From: Henckelia pumila
Lineage: Eukaryota > Streptophyta > Magnoliopsida > Lamiales > Gesneriaceae
DNA length: 64,000 nucleotides
Assembly (NCBI RefSeq): GCF_033568475.1
Contig: NW_027331831.1
Location: 3,720,001-3,784,000 of the forward strand
Direction of reading: 5' to 3'
In this document: one piece after another, positions 33,910 through 45,520 of the stretch
Layout: every line of letters starts with the position of its first letter
Position numbering within the stretch: the first letter of the stretch is position 1
Notes under the pieces: generated by a model
Databases searched by the model: none
The model's input: the letters and a program-made list of their open reading frames with translations, nothing else
Told to the model about the DNA's origin: nothing
Made by a program: the position numbers and the translations under genes

Positions 33910-35512
33910 TCACTCATAAACCGCAGCACCCGATAAACGAGGTGTGGGGATGGCAATGAGAGGCACCCTCTTCTTCAACACAATCCCAAACTTCTCATTA
34001 AGGTCTAAACCATCTCCCTCCACCAACTTCCAGTCGAAACTATGCACAAGCGACGCGAGCGACAACGACACGACTCTCTCAGCCATAGGGATCCCAGCAC
34101 ATATCCTTCGTCCCGAACCAAACGGTATGTAACTAAAATCATTCCCACTATAATCTCCTTTACCATCAAGAAACCTCTCCGGTACAAATTCCTCCGGCCT
34201 TTCCCATAATGAAGCATCCCTATGTATCGCCCACACGTTCACGAATACACGAGCCCCTTTCGGAACGGTGTAGCCTCCCACAATGCATGGCTTGCTAGGA
34301 CAATGCGGCACCATGAGAGGAAGGACCGGATGAAGCCGAAGGATCTCTTTTATCACGGCTTTGAGGTACGGTAATTTGTCGATGTGCGATTCTTCAACCA
34401 TGCTGTTTTTCCCCACTACTGAGTCGATTTCTTGTTGAGCTTTGATCATGATATATGGTTTGTTCATCATTTCGGCTAAGGCGAACTCCACCGTGCTAGA
34501 GGTTGTGTCCGTTCCCCCTACCACCATATCCTGTTTCATAATATTTGTCCCCGTAACATAGTTATAAATTTTGGTAAAGCGAGAAACACACTTGAGCTAG
34601 CGTACGTACCACTAGCAAGGCTTTGATATGAAGCATGGTGAAAGGAGTCTTGCTCGTTTTGGAGTCACTTCCATCCTCTTTGAGCTGCATCAACACTTGC
34701 AAGAAATCCCTTTTCATCTCCCCACCATTAGACCTACTCAATTTCACCCTCTGCTCAATGATTTCATCGAATAGCCTTTCGAGTTTCATTGTCACAACCT
34801 TCATTTTCTTCTTCAGTCCTTGAACATCCAACCACGCAAGACTCGGGAAGAAATCCGATACGTTCGGCTTCCCCAACAACTCCGTGATCTCCGACACCAC
34901 TTGCCTGAACTCTGCCCCGATGGTAGCCCTTTCATCACCTTGCACGCTACCACCCCACAACATATTCGTCACAACATTGAGCATGTTCAAGAACATCTGC
35001 TCCCCTACGTTAACCGGAGATCCCGACAAGCCGTAGAAGTACTTGACCGTGCTTCGAACTTCATGCCTTCTATAAGAATAGAATGCATCAAGGGTTGAAC
35101 TCCCAAGCATGTCGCGTACGCACACCTTCCTCAGCATCCTCCACTCCGGCCCGTAGGGGGTGAAAACTATGTCGTGTCCGCTGTATTCCATCGCTGTGTT
35201 CACGGATGGCATGTCCCGATTGGCGAATGTAACGTCGTGTTCCTTCAGCACTTGTCGTGCCATGGCGGGTGAGCTTATCACTATGGCTTTCTTGGTGCCG
35301 AGATTCATGGACAAGATCGGACCGTAGACTCGAGCCAGACTCGCGAAATATGAGTGTAGTTCGGGGTCGAGGTATGGGAGGCTGCCTACAATAGGCAAGC
35401 CTCTAGGACCTGGAGGCATTGGATGTTGAGATCTTGAGATCAAATGCTTGAACAAAAGCCAAGAATACCAAATCAGCGTAAGGAATATTATGATCACATA
35501 CATGATAGCCAT
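33910..35512 (-). CDS. CYP706: Cytochrome P450, CYP706 family
   Basis: Two exons on the minus strand, 35512-34610 and 34530-33910, with a 79-bp phase-0 GT-AG intron; product 507 residues, the usual P450 length. Seen: N-terminal membrane anchor (1-24), proline hinge PPGPRG (about 33-38), I-helix GGTDTT (306-311), K-helix EILR (363-366), PERF (418-421) and heme loop FGSGRRICAG with the ligand Cys at about 445. The stretch LGKPNVSDFFPSLAWLDVQG and HCPSKPCIVGGY are typical of CYP706 rather than CYP76 or CYP71. Family members oxidise terpenoids or other specialised metabolites at the ER with NADPH-P450 reductase; this substrate is unknown. A TATA-like AATAAATAAA lies at about 35569-35578. The gene appears intact. 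Confidence 0.93.
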
Positions 35513-36362
35513 GTGTGTATTAATTGTAGCTTGAAGAGATCGAGCTGAATTGTTGGCGAAGTAGTAAGTTTATTTATTCATGGGATCGAATGAGCAAATA
35601 GTGGATAAATAATAAACTATTTGGTTGATATAAGTAAAAACCAATATTTTAGAGGTTTTAAATTTTTTATGTAATGTTCTTTACTATAGTGGCGCGGATA
35701 AATCTTTGGACATGAATATAAACCGACAAAATGGTATATACGGCCGGCCGAATGATGACAAGAGTTTGTTTGAAAAGTATCTTCTTGGGTTCTACGTTGA
35801 TATGCTAGGGACTACTATCATGGTCAATTTGTCATGTTCTATATATACATATATAATTATTGAACAAAATTATGATTTTTTCTTTTATATTTCAAAATTT
35901 TTATATTTATCACTTATAGTTATCATTTTCAATTTTATTTTTTCGATAAAAAATATTAAAAAATGATTTATTTTAAATGTAACATAAATTATTTATGCAT
36001 GTGAATTTTTACTTATATAGATTATTAGTGTATATAATATACACACACAACCAATATAAATTATAATAACTGTGTGTGTGGGTGCCAAAAGTTTTGACAA
36101 AATAAACATTTTAGCAGGAAAATTTATATAATAATTGTGTTAAAGAAAATAAACATATATTCATTTTCACAGCAAGAAAAAGGATAAATATTTAATCTGT
36201 CCGCTATTTCAATTTAAATTTTTTATATTAGAGTGATTGGAACAATTTACTAACTCATTGACCATTCTCGATTCATAAATGCGCCTCGAATTTTCCCTTG
36301 GTCTATGTTTTGTTTGGATTCGAGTAATTATATCGTGATGTTACATATCTATATTTGACACT

Positions 36363-36492
36363 GATTGATCTGTCTGCAATAAAAAATAAATATTTTTAAC
36401 ATTAAAAATAATATTTTCTCATAAGTTAAGTCAAATATTAATCTCATAAAATCGACCTACCCTTAAACTGTCTCGTAAAAATTTTATGTTTG
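36363..36492. mobile_element. Decayed MITE-like repeat (GAGACGGTCTCA type)
   Basis: The order GATCTGTCTGCAATAAAAAAT ... TCATAAAATCGACCTACCC ... CTGTCTCGTAAAAA resembles, with many changes, a MITE I associate with Lamiales genomes whose ends read GTGAGACGGTCTCAC. From memory, not alignment. Confidence 0.35.
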
Positions 36493-36635
36493 AAATATAA
36501 ATATCCAAACCAACTACATCTATTCTGGGTAGTAATTTGAGAAGGATCGATCACTAAAGGCCCAAATCTATTTCCACGCCATTTCTTTCTTCAGCATCTA
36601 AATGTAACGCTCGGATGGATGAGTCGGTCGATGCT

Positions 36636-36707
36636 ACCCCACCCGAGCACTGTATCAACGGCCCAAATTCGACCCCACCCGAGCACTGTATCAACGGCCC
36701 AAATCTT
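36636..36707. repeat. 36-bp direct tandem duplication
   Basis: ACCCCACCCGAGCACTGTAT ... GGCCCAAAT occurs twice with a 36-base period (36636 and 36672). Local GC content is higher than in the flanks. Confidence 0.85.
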
Positions 36708-37127
36708 GTTTTGACATGCAAAATTGATCCGAACCATTGATCCTGGCTTCAGGGTACCGCATCGACCCAACCCAGATGGATATACCAAAGTTAACCGATG
36801 ATAAGTGCCGCACGGCAAACATTTTCTTTTATTATTAAAAATGGGACTCCTACTGTGGTAAATATCAGAAATTTTTTCAAATGGTTATGTAAGCTCAATC
36901 TCATTAAAGTTGAGAGGTCCAATTACATGGCTAGCGGATCATGTATGCACAAGTGAGGTTTTGCACGAGAGAAAAATTAAAATTTAAAGATTGAACATTT
37001 TACTTTAATATGCAAACCAGGAATAACAGATGCAAAAGAGAGAAAGATCATGGTTAGGCTCTCAAAGCACAGCACGTTTCCACGACACAAAAAAACAAAA
37101 CAAAAAAGAAGGCTGCAAGCTATCATG

Positions 37128-40100
37128 TCACTTAGGTCCAGCAAATTTACTCATCATTTTTGTGATAATTGGAGCAACCTTCGGATTAGCTTGATGTTTA
37201 GCCAAGTTAGCAGGGTTTTTCATAACTGCAAAACAACCAGATAGACGACAAATTAGCAAAACATGTGAAACAAGTAATGTTACTTGTTCTGAACATTATA
37301 CACCGAGACCGGGGACAAAGATCTATATTTGAGTACTCTATTCGCAAGTGTAAACAAAAACAAGCAGACATGTATGACAGGACGCAAACATGCGATTTCA
37401 GAATTTCTTTTCGGCAAACATTATTACTTTGAAATGACCTTGTTCTTTTTCTTTTCCTTATAAATTATTTTGCAAAATTAGCTTCAAATTTGCAGGAAGA
37501 ACAATAACCAACCAAAGGTTAAAATATCAAAATGTTATATTCAAAATCTTGATAAGACAAAGGTCAATTTTTTAAAATTTCTTAATTGAAAATAACAGAA
37601 GAAAGACCGATTGACAAGCGATGATCGACAGACCACAATGCCAAAAGAGCGACATCAACTAAACAAAGGCATAGAAACCCGTACCATCTTGGAGTGCCGC
37701 CATGACTTCAGGATCTTTGAATGCTGCCATCATTTCAGGATCCTGTTAAAAGTAAAGCAAATCAATAGCTGAGAAATAAACTATAGCGATCTGCCAATCT
37801 CCCACAACAAGAACAATAGTTGAGGTAGCTTGAGAGTTGAGCCTAGCCTCTGTGATCATCCCTCGACAAGGCAAATGGGGTTATAAACAATAATACTACC
37901 ATCAATTAATCATCTACGAGTTTCTCAAGTTTGAACGAAATACATGAACGAAGATTTCACTTACATTCAAGATTTTGCTGAAGTCAAAATTCCCAGGCAT
38001 ACCACCAGGTGCACTCCCAGGAAAACCACCTGGCATGCCACCAGGCATTCCCCCAGGAAAGCCACTGGGCATGCCGCCAGGAAAGCCACCGGGCATGCCG
38101 CCAGGAAAGCCACCGGGCATGCCGCCAGGAAAGCCACCAGGCATGCCACCAGGTTTTCTACTACTTGATGATTGCTCTTGATTCTTAGCCTTTTCATATG
38201 CAGCCTAAACAAACGCAAAGCTTAAAATTAGGTTCTTTACATAAAAGAACCAACATGCATAGATGGTTCACCTGAGCTTCAGCACGGCGACGTTGTCGCT
38301 CACGCTCAGCCTTCCTGTCTTCTCGTTCTTTGTGCAGCCTGTCATATTTCCTCCGATGATCCTCTATCTTATGTGCATTGGGCTCAACCTAGTGCCAAAA
38401 AAGCAAATTCATCACATATGAGAGAACTCGCATTGTTTGTCAATGCACTCATGTTTGGTCATGATCTTGCCTGTCTAAGGCAGATTTGACTGAAAATGGT
38501 AATTAAACATCAATGGGCATTCATCTCTCTCACACACTAACAACATACACACACCCACACACAAACTTCCAGACACAAACCTTCTTAAGTACAGCACTGA
38601 TTTCCTCGTCATAGTCTAACTTCGATGCCAAGTGCAAATCCTTGGCAGCCTCTTGCCATTGTCCGAGCATTGCTCGGGCTATGCCACGTGATTTGTACCC
38701 TTTAGCAGAATCAGGATTGATCTGTCATACAACAACAAAAAAAAATGGATTGATCTGTCATAGACAAGAAAACTTCCGTAAATTCGTTGGTACTTATATA
38801 TTTAGTAGTACAGCAAAATATTCAACAGATCAATACAAAATGTATGGCACGACCATAACAACATGAAGCAAAAAGAAGAACAAAAAAGAAGAGAGAGAGA
38901 GATTTCTATGCAGGAGAGACAAAGTCCAACTAATTTACATGCCAGTATGTTATCAAATGGTCAATACTATATGTTATATTCGAATGTACAGTACAGAACA
39001 CATAATTTTCTATTATGTATGAATCAAGACAGCTTGGGTCCATCACAACAAGGTGAAATGCCCCTCTCCTTTGAATCTGAGAATTACTATTCTCAACAAA
39101 TTAATAAAATGCAGAGGCAAACAATCACGTGCCACCAAAAGAGATTAAAAAAAAAAAGGACAACCTCCAGAGCTGCAGTTGCGTCCCTGATAGCAGCATT
39201 TGGTTTCTTCATTTTGATGTATACACTAGCTGAAAGTTGGCCATCAAATTCACCCACGTCAGAGTTATAAAAAAGAGCAGAAAAAGTCTGGCAAGAAACA
39301 TTTACGGTATAAGACATCAACTTTATGAATTTAATACCCATAAAAGAGAGAGAAAAGATAATATAGGGTTTACCTCGAGTTGCATACATAATTGCGGACG
39401 TAGGATTGAGCAGTATAGCTGTGGTAAGATGCTCAATGGCTTCTTCAAGCTTACCTGATCAGATTTCAAAGCAATTTTAACACATTAAGCAGGATTGCCA
39501 CAGCAAGAGCGATTACTTCACAGATCTTCAAAAATTGGTTAAAACCTTCTGAAATTGCTTCCATGGCTTGCATTTTAGCCTCCTGAGAAGCATCACGGTT
39601 TTCTTCAGTTACCTCAACAGAGGCATCTCCCATCTACAAGACCATTACCCGTTAACATGTATCGCATCTGGAAATATCACAAGCTAAATACAAACAAACT
39701 TTTTTTAAAAGAGATGGTTTTTTCAAAACCTTCTGTGGTGGCTCATTATCAGGATCCACAACATCACTTTCGTCAAGCTCCACATCGGACTCAACTATTG
39801 CAGGCTCTTCTTCTTCATCCTTCTGAAATTGAGGCTCATCCTCAACGTTATCCATGTCCTCATCACTCTCATCCATCACATTAGACTTCTTTACTCATAC
39901 ACAACAACAAAGTACATCAATAACCAAATGAAGCATCAACTAGCTTTTTTGTCTCAAGATAAAACCTTCTATCCTAGTTACAAAAACTTCGACCGAGTAA
40001 CCATGAGAAAACCGTGAATCCTTCACAAAAGTGGAGAATATCGAGAATGTTAAAAGAAACTATCAGTATCCCCCCCGCTTGAGGACTAAAATCACCCCAT

Positions 40101-40520
40101 AAATTTCGCTTCTATTGACCTCTTTCATTTCAAGGCAGTGAAGTTTTGGCCATACAGAAATACATTCCAATGACCACATCAGACAACATAAAATCAAATT
40201 TACATTATTGAAAAAAGAAAAATTAACTGAGATCAAGAAAAACATACCGCCTTATCATTGTCAGCCTTGTACCCTGCCAGAGGAACCTTACCTCCGAGAC
40301 TGCAAAATAATTCAAATTCAAATATGATAAAAGGTGGAAAAACTCGATTAGTTTACTCGAGATGAACAATTTGAGCAATATTCCATAAAAATGCCCAGAA
40401 AAATCACTACCTCTCGATGTAGTCCCGGAAGAAGGAGAGGGAGGGATCCGCGAGAACGGAGGGATTGGATTCGCAAAGTTCAACAAATTGCTTCAGTTGA
40501 TTGATCTTCGTAGCGTCCAT
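37128..40520 (-). CDS. HIP: Hsp70-interacting protein HIP (FAM10/ST13 type)
   Basis: Eleven exons on the minus strand: 40520-40411, 40299-40248, 39888-39730, 39633-39546, 39454-39374, 39229-39165, 38721-38581, 38388-38272, 38204-37965, 37742-37685, 37225-37128. All junctions are GT-AG and in phase; product 402 residues. Domains: N-terminal dimerisation segment (1-54, [16 protein letters not shown]), acidic linker (55-110), three TPR repeats (about 115-225), charged helix (226-275, [15 protein letters not shown]), Gly-Gly-Met-Pro repeats (about 289-340) and a C-terminal STI1/DP domain (about 350-402, [17 protein letters not shown]). HIP is a cytosolic cochaperone that stabilises ADP-bound Hsc70 through its TPRs. 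The acceptor of exon 3 (TAAAG|AAG) lacks a good pyrimidine tract and is the least certain junction. Gene appears intact. Confidence 0.94.
38000..38155 (-). repeat. Coding minisatellite, GGMPGGFP repeats of HIP
   Basis: Within exon 9 of HIP the plus strand repeats GGCATGCCGCCAGGAAAGCC with a 24-base period at least five times, encoding Gly-Gly-Met-Pro-Gly-Gly-Phe-Pro. Several units are identical at the DNA level, a sign of recent unit exchange. The GGMP tract is a known feature of HIP; its copy number varies between species. Confidence 0.85.
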
Positions 40521-40779
40521 CGCAGATTAATTGTACTCACGACTCAGAGAACAGTAGGGTTTTGGAAGATGGATCAGGGTTCTTGGGATTTTGGTATCGA
40601 GTGAGAAAAGCTTCTAATTTTATAATTTGCGTCGCCCCTTGACTTGTTTCCTCAAACTTTCTAGTAGCTTCTCTAGCACTGGATAAGTTTTTCTTATTCT
40701 TTATTTTAATTTATGATGATTTTTCTTATTCTAGTAAACACTTCCAAGACATAATGAAAAATTATATATTAGTATTATC

Positions 40780-41061
40780 TGTTGAAAAATATTATTATTA
40801 TTAATATTATGTTGAATATTGAATGTTGAATGTTGAATGTTGAATATTGAGTTGTAAAATGTGGAAAATTAGTGTGTGATGATGTAGATTATGATGTATT
40901 TATTTTTGGACTAATCTCAAATGTGGATCTATAAATAGGTCTTCATTTGTGATGAAAAATACAATTGAGTTGAGAGAAAAATATTATAAAGTGTAGAGTT
41001 TGATAAATTTTGAGTTTTGGAGTATTTATTTTTTACCGTAAATTTTTACTTTTTCACAACA
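40780..41061 (+). repeat. 5' LTR of copia B
   Basis: 282 bp, TGTTGAAAAATATT to TTTTTCACAACA. It is followed directly by CGTTATCAGCACGATCG, the family's primer-site region. It contains a TATA-like CTATAAATAGG at about 40929, where LTR transcription could begin. Confidence 0.92.
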
Positions 41062-41841
41062 CGTTATCAGCACGATCGCTCGAAGGTTCTCTATATTTTC
41101 CGACGCTCCAAAATACAAGAAGAAGTCAAAAATATTCAACAAGTAAGAATATTTATTTTACTGTTTATATATTTTTATTGTGTATATATTAATATATAAT
41201 ATCATGTTATGAAAAAAAATAAGTTTTTTTTCAAAACTTGTTATAAATCCTGGGAGGATGTTAAGACGACATCCCACACTCCCGGTAAGGGATACGACAA
41301 GTATAAAACCTCTAAGGTTTTTAAACAATAACGTGATATATATTTATTATGTATATATATTAACTATATTAATATATAATTTCATGTTATTATATAAAAG
41401 GTTGTCTATGACACTGACCTTATAATAACGTGATATGATATATATTATTGTGTATTTATATACTAACCATATTTGTATAATCTCATGTTATTATATAAAA
41501 GGTTGTCTACGGCACCGATCTTATAATAATGTGATATGATATACTATACCTGACTTTATACTAACTATATTAGTATAATTTCACAATATTATATAAAAGG
41601 TTGTCTACGACACCTACCTTATAATAATGTGATATGATATACATAATTATTTAATTATGATTATCATTATATGTATTGCATCATTATCACAAATTTTATT
41701 CAACACATACTCAATTTTTTCCTTACTCCCAACGGTCACAAAACGGCTAGTTTTTTGCCTATAAATATGTTCACTCAAACTCATTTTCAATCACACCAAA
41801 ATTCATTCTTTCTCTCAAAATATTTTCTCGATTTTTCGAAG

Positions 41842-42015
41842 ATGAAGATGATGGCATATATAAGGCTATTTTTCATAACGGCTATGATCATCATGCTCAC
41901 GAGTCTTGTACTCACCAGCGATTTTTCACCGCACACATTTTATCTATTTTTAAACATACTTGTACTCGTCGTTTATCCATTATTTTGTATTGTCATATTA
42001 ATGGAAATTAACTAA
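41842..42015 (+). CDS. Small hydrophobic ORF upstream of gag, copia B
   Basis: 57 residues, beginning MKMMAYIRLFF and ending CIVILMEIN, with two hydrophobic stretches (about 5-25 and 33-54). It matches the ORF at 9755-9928 in length, start, stop and layout, at about two thirds identity, while pol of the same two elements is about 95% identical. It lies upstream of the gag start (MSNLAKLKF, near 42047). Not a standard copia protein; function unknown. Confidence 0.55.
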   Translation: MKMMAYIRLFFITAMIIMLTSLVLTSDFSPHTFYLFLNILVLVVYPLFCIVILMEIN

Positions 42016-42046
42016 TAAAATGCATTGTTGTTTTTCTAGTACCATC

Positions 42047-42571
42047 ATGTCAAATTTGGCAAAACTTAAATTCGTTGCTCTCGATATCACTAGAAAAGAG
42101 AAAAGAAATGTTAATGAGAAATCATCAATCCCGACTCAATGTATCTACGGCATTTCCAGAAGCAAATGTCGTAAGTAAAAATGAAAACCAAAATCAAAGG
42201 CATAAACTAGATTTTGGTTGAGGTCGAGGATGTGGTCATGAACGTGGACGTAGAAATGATCATGGTCGTGCTTATGGCCGTGAATATGAAAATAATCGAG
42301 ATAGTTACTTCAATAACTAATCTCAAAAGAACGTCACGAACCACCCAAAAAGGCAGCATGAAAATATGAGTGAAAATAAAAATCACTCAAAAAGATATGA
42401 GAGTGTTTGTTATAAATGTGGCACTCCAAGACATTGGTCATGTACCACTAAACACTTATGTAAGCTCTTTAAAATATCGATAAATGGAAAAGAAAAAGAG
42501 ACTAATTTTGTTGAAATCAGTAACCATTTAAGTTGTTCAACTTATTTCAATGCTGCCGATTTTTTTAAATG
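42047..42571 (+). pseudogene. gag: copia gag region (fossil), element B
   Basis: Matches the gag region of element A at its start (MSNLAKLKF) and at its end (CCHC-type knuckle CYKCGTPRHW, then FNAADFF). It is shorter than in element A and not a single open frame, so it is broken. Confidence 0.75.
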
Positions 42572-42723
42572 ATTTCGAGAATATTGATTAATATATTGGT
42601 GGGACTAGAATGTAACATGCTATATTTTTCATGCATTCTTATGAAACATGATATATTTTGCTTATATATATTATCCTTGATTTTTCTTTATTATATTTTT
42701 GTGAAGTTTGATATGAAAATGCT

Positions 42724-44694
42724 ATGAGCAAACATGAAAATAATATCATGGAAATTTGCATACCATATAGTGGTACAACACACACTATTCTGCGAGATAA
42801 AAGATATTTCTTGGAAATAAAACCAACAAAAGCAATGGTGAATACCATATCAGTTCCTGTAGACTTGATTGAAGGTTGTGGTAAAGCACAATTTTTGTTA
42901 CCAAATGATACAAAATTTCTGATAAATGATGTTTTATATTCACCACAATCGAAAAGAAATTTGTTGAGTTTTAATGACATATATTCTCATGGATATGATA
43001 CTGAGACGATAACTGATGGAAATCAGAAATATATGTGTCTTACCACATATAAATCAGGAAAGAAATATGTGGTTGAAAAATTATCAATGCTCCCTACTGG
43101 ATTGCATTATACACATATAAGGCCAATCGAATCAAATATGGTGGTTAATAGTTCTTCAATATTAACAAATTGGCATGATCGATTGGGACATCCTGGTTCA
43201 ATAATGATGCGAAGAATTATTGAAAATACGCATGGTCATCCATTGAAAGACCAGAAGATCTTTCAAAATAATAAGTTTCAATGTAAAGCATGTTCTCTTG
43301 GAAAACTTATTATAAGACCATCGCCAGCTAAAATCCAAACTGAATCACCCATATTTCTTGAACGTATTCAGGGTGATATTTGTGGGCCAATTCATCCACC
43401 ATGTGGACCATTTCGATACTTTATGGTATTGATCGATGCATCTAGCAGATGGTCACATGTATGCTTATTGTCAACTCGTAATGTGGCATTTGCAAGATTG
43501 ATGGCTCAATTAATAAAATTGCGAAATCAATTTCTCGATTATACAATCAAGAAAATAAGACTTGATAATGCTGGAGAATTTACATCCCAGACTTTCAATG
43601 ATTATTGTATGTCAATGGGAATCACTATTGAACATCCTGTAGCTCATGTTCATATGCAAAATGGATTAGCTGAATCATTGATTAAACGTCTACAACTGAT
43701 TGCTAGACCAATGATTATGAAAACAAAACTCCCTATTTCTATATGGGGATATGCAATTTTACATGCTGCGGCATTAATTCGCATCAGACCAAGTGCATAT
43801 CATAAATTCTCCCCATTGCAACTTGCATTTGGTAAAGAACCAAATATCTCTCATCTGAGAATTTTTGGATGTATGGTGTATGTGCCTATTGCACCACCTC
43901 AACGATCAAAAATGGGTCCACAAAGAAAAATCGGTATTTATATCGGTTATGATAGTCCATCAATCATTCGATATCTTGAGCCTCAGACAGGCGATGTGTT
44001 TACAGCACGCTTTGCTGATTGTCATTTTAATGAAGAAATCTTCCCAGTGTTAGGGGGAGAAAAGAAACACATCGAAAAAGAAATCACATGGTATGTACCA
44101 TCATTGTTACATTTGGATCCAAGGACCAAACAATGTGAGAAAGATGTACAGCAAATTGTGCACATGAAAAGAATTGCAAATCAAATGCCAGATGCATTTG
44201 CAGACACAAAAGGGGTAACAAAATCATATATACATGCTGTAAATGCCCCTGCTCGAATTGAAGTTCCAAAGAAACAAATTGAAGACACTCATGATGTCAT
44301 AAAACGCTTGAAGCGTGGAAGACCAGTCGGTTCCAAGGATAAAAATCCTCGGAAAAGAAAAGGTATAGAGAAACACGACGATCATAAAATAGAAAATGGT
44401 GTTCCAGAAGAATCACCTGATGATGAAAATATTCTGTCAGAACCACAAACTGACGAGAATCGTGAAATCTCTATCAATTATATTAATACTGGAAAAATAT
44501 GGAACCGAAAAGACATAGAAGATATTGATGAGATATTTTCTTATAATGTGGCTTGTGACATCGTAAATGAAAATGAGGATCATGAACCAAAATCTTTTGG
44601 TGAATGTAAAACTCGTCATGATTGGGTCAAATGGAAAGATGTCATCCAGGTTGAATTGAATTCTCTGAATAAACGCAATGTTTTTGGACTATAG
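42724..44694 (+). pseudogene. pol: copia protease-integrase frame (fossil), element B
   Basis: 656-residue frame. It covers the protease region near residue 18 (SGTTHT), the integrase zinc segment (about 155-205, HDRLGHPGSI ... CKACSLGK), the integrase core (GDICGP, RLDNAGEFTS, HMQNGLAE) and a basic/acidic linker (KRGRPVGSKDKNPRKRKG) before RT. Integrase would insert the DNA copy in the nucleus. Part of element B, whose pol is not continuous. Confidence 0.88.
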
Positions 44695-44852
44695 TCCTCA
44701 CACCTGAAGGTGTAAAACCTGTTGGATACAAATGGGTTTTTATTCGAAAGCGAAATGAGAAAAATGAAATAGTCAGATATAAAGCTAGACTTGTTGCACA
44801 AGATTTTTCTCAAAGGCCTGGAATTGATTATGGAAAAACGTATTCTCCTGTT

Positions 44853-45515
44853 ATGGATGCAATTACGTTTCGATATTTGATTAGTTTGGCAGTGTCTGAA
44901 AATTTGGAAATGTGTCTTATGGATGTTGTTACAGCTTACTTATATGGATCACTTGATAGTGATATATACATGAAAATCCCTGAAGGATTTAAGATGCCTG
45001 AAGCACAAAGTTCAAAACCCAGAGAATTTTATTCTGTAAAATTGCAAAGATCATTATATGGGTTAAAGCAATCCGGCCGAATGTGGTATAATCGGCTAAG
45101 TGAGCACTTGATGAAAAAGGGATATGTAAATGATCCAATATGCCCTTGTATTTTCATCAAGAAAATAACATCCAGATGTGTAATTATTGCTGTATATGTT
45201 GATGATTTAAACATCATTGGAACGAATAAAGAAATTCAAGAAGTTATGATGTACTTGAAGGAAGAATTCGAAATGAAGGATCTTGGAAAAACCAAGTATT
45301 GTCTGGGTTTGCAAATCGAACAAAAAGAATGTGGAATTTTTGTTCACAAGGAAAATTATACAGAAAAGATCCTTAAACATTTTAATATGGATAAATCAAA
45401 TCTATTAAGTACTTCAATGGTTGTAAGATCATTAAACATAGAAAAGGATCCATTCCGTCCATGTGGAGATGATGAAGTTATACTTGGTCCAGAAGTATCA
45501 TATCTAAGTGCCATT
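44853..45515 (+). pseudogene. pol: copia reverse transcriptase region (fossil), element B
   Basis: Copia RT with the core motifs VVTAYLYGSLDSDIYMKIPEG, SLYGLKQSGRMWYNRL and the catalytic YVDDLNIIGT. It ends at the nested chromovirus; the RNase H part resumes after 55483. Confidence 0.88.
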
Positions 45516-45520
45516 GGTGC

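Larger units (their letters stand above)
35600..37127. other. Spacer between P450 and HIP genes
   Basis: No gene. It contains AT-rich text, a decayed MITE-like segment (36363-36492) and a 36-bp direct duplication (36636-36707). The short plus-strand frame at 35706-35966 is a low-complexity translation. Confidence 0.55.

Noticed and set aside
34820-35098. 92-residue plus-strand ORF
   Set aside because: Antisense to the first exon of the P450 gene; a shadow frame.
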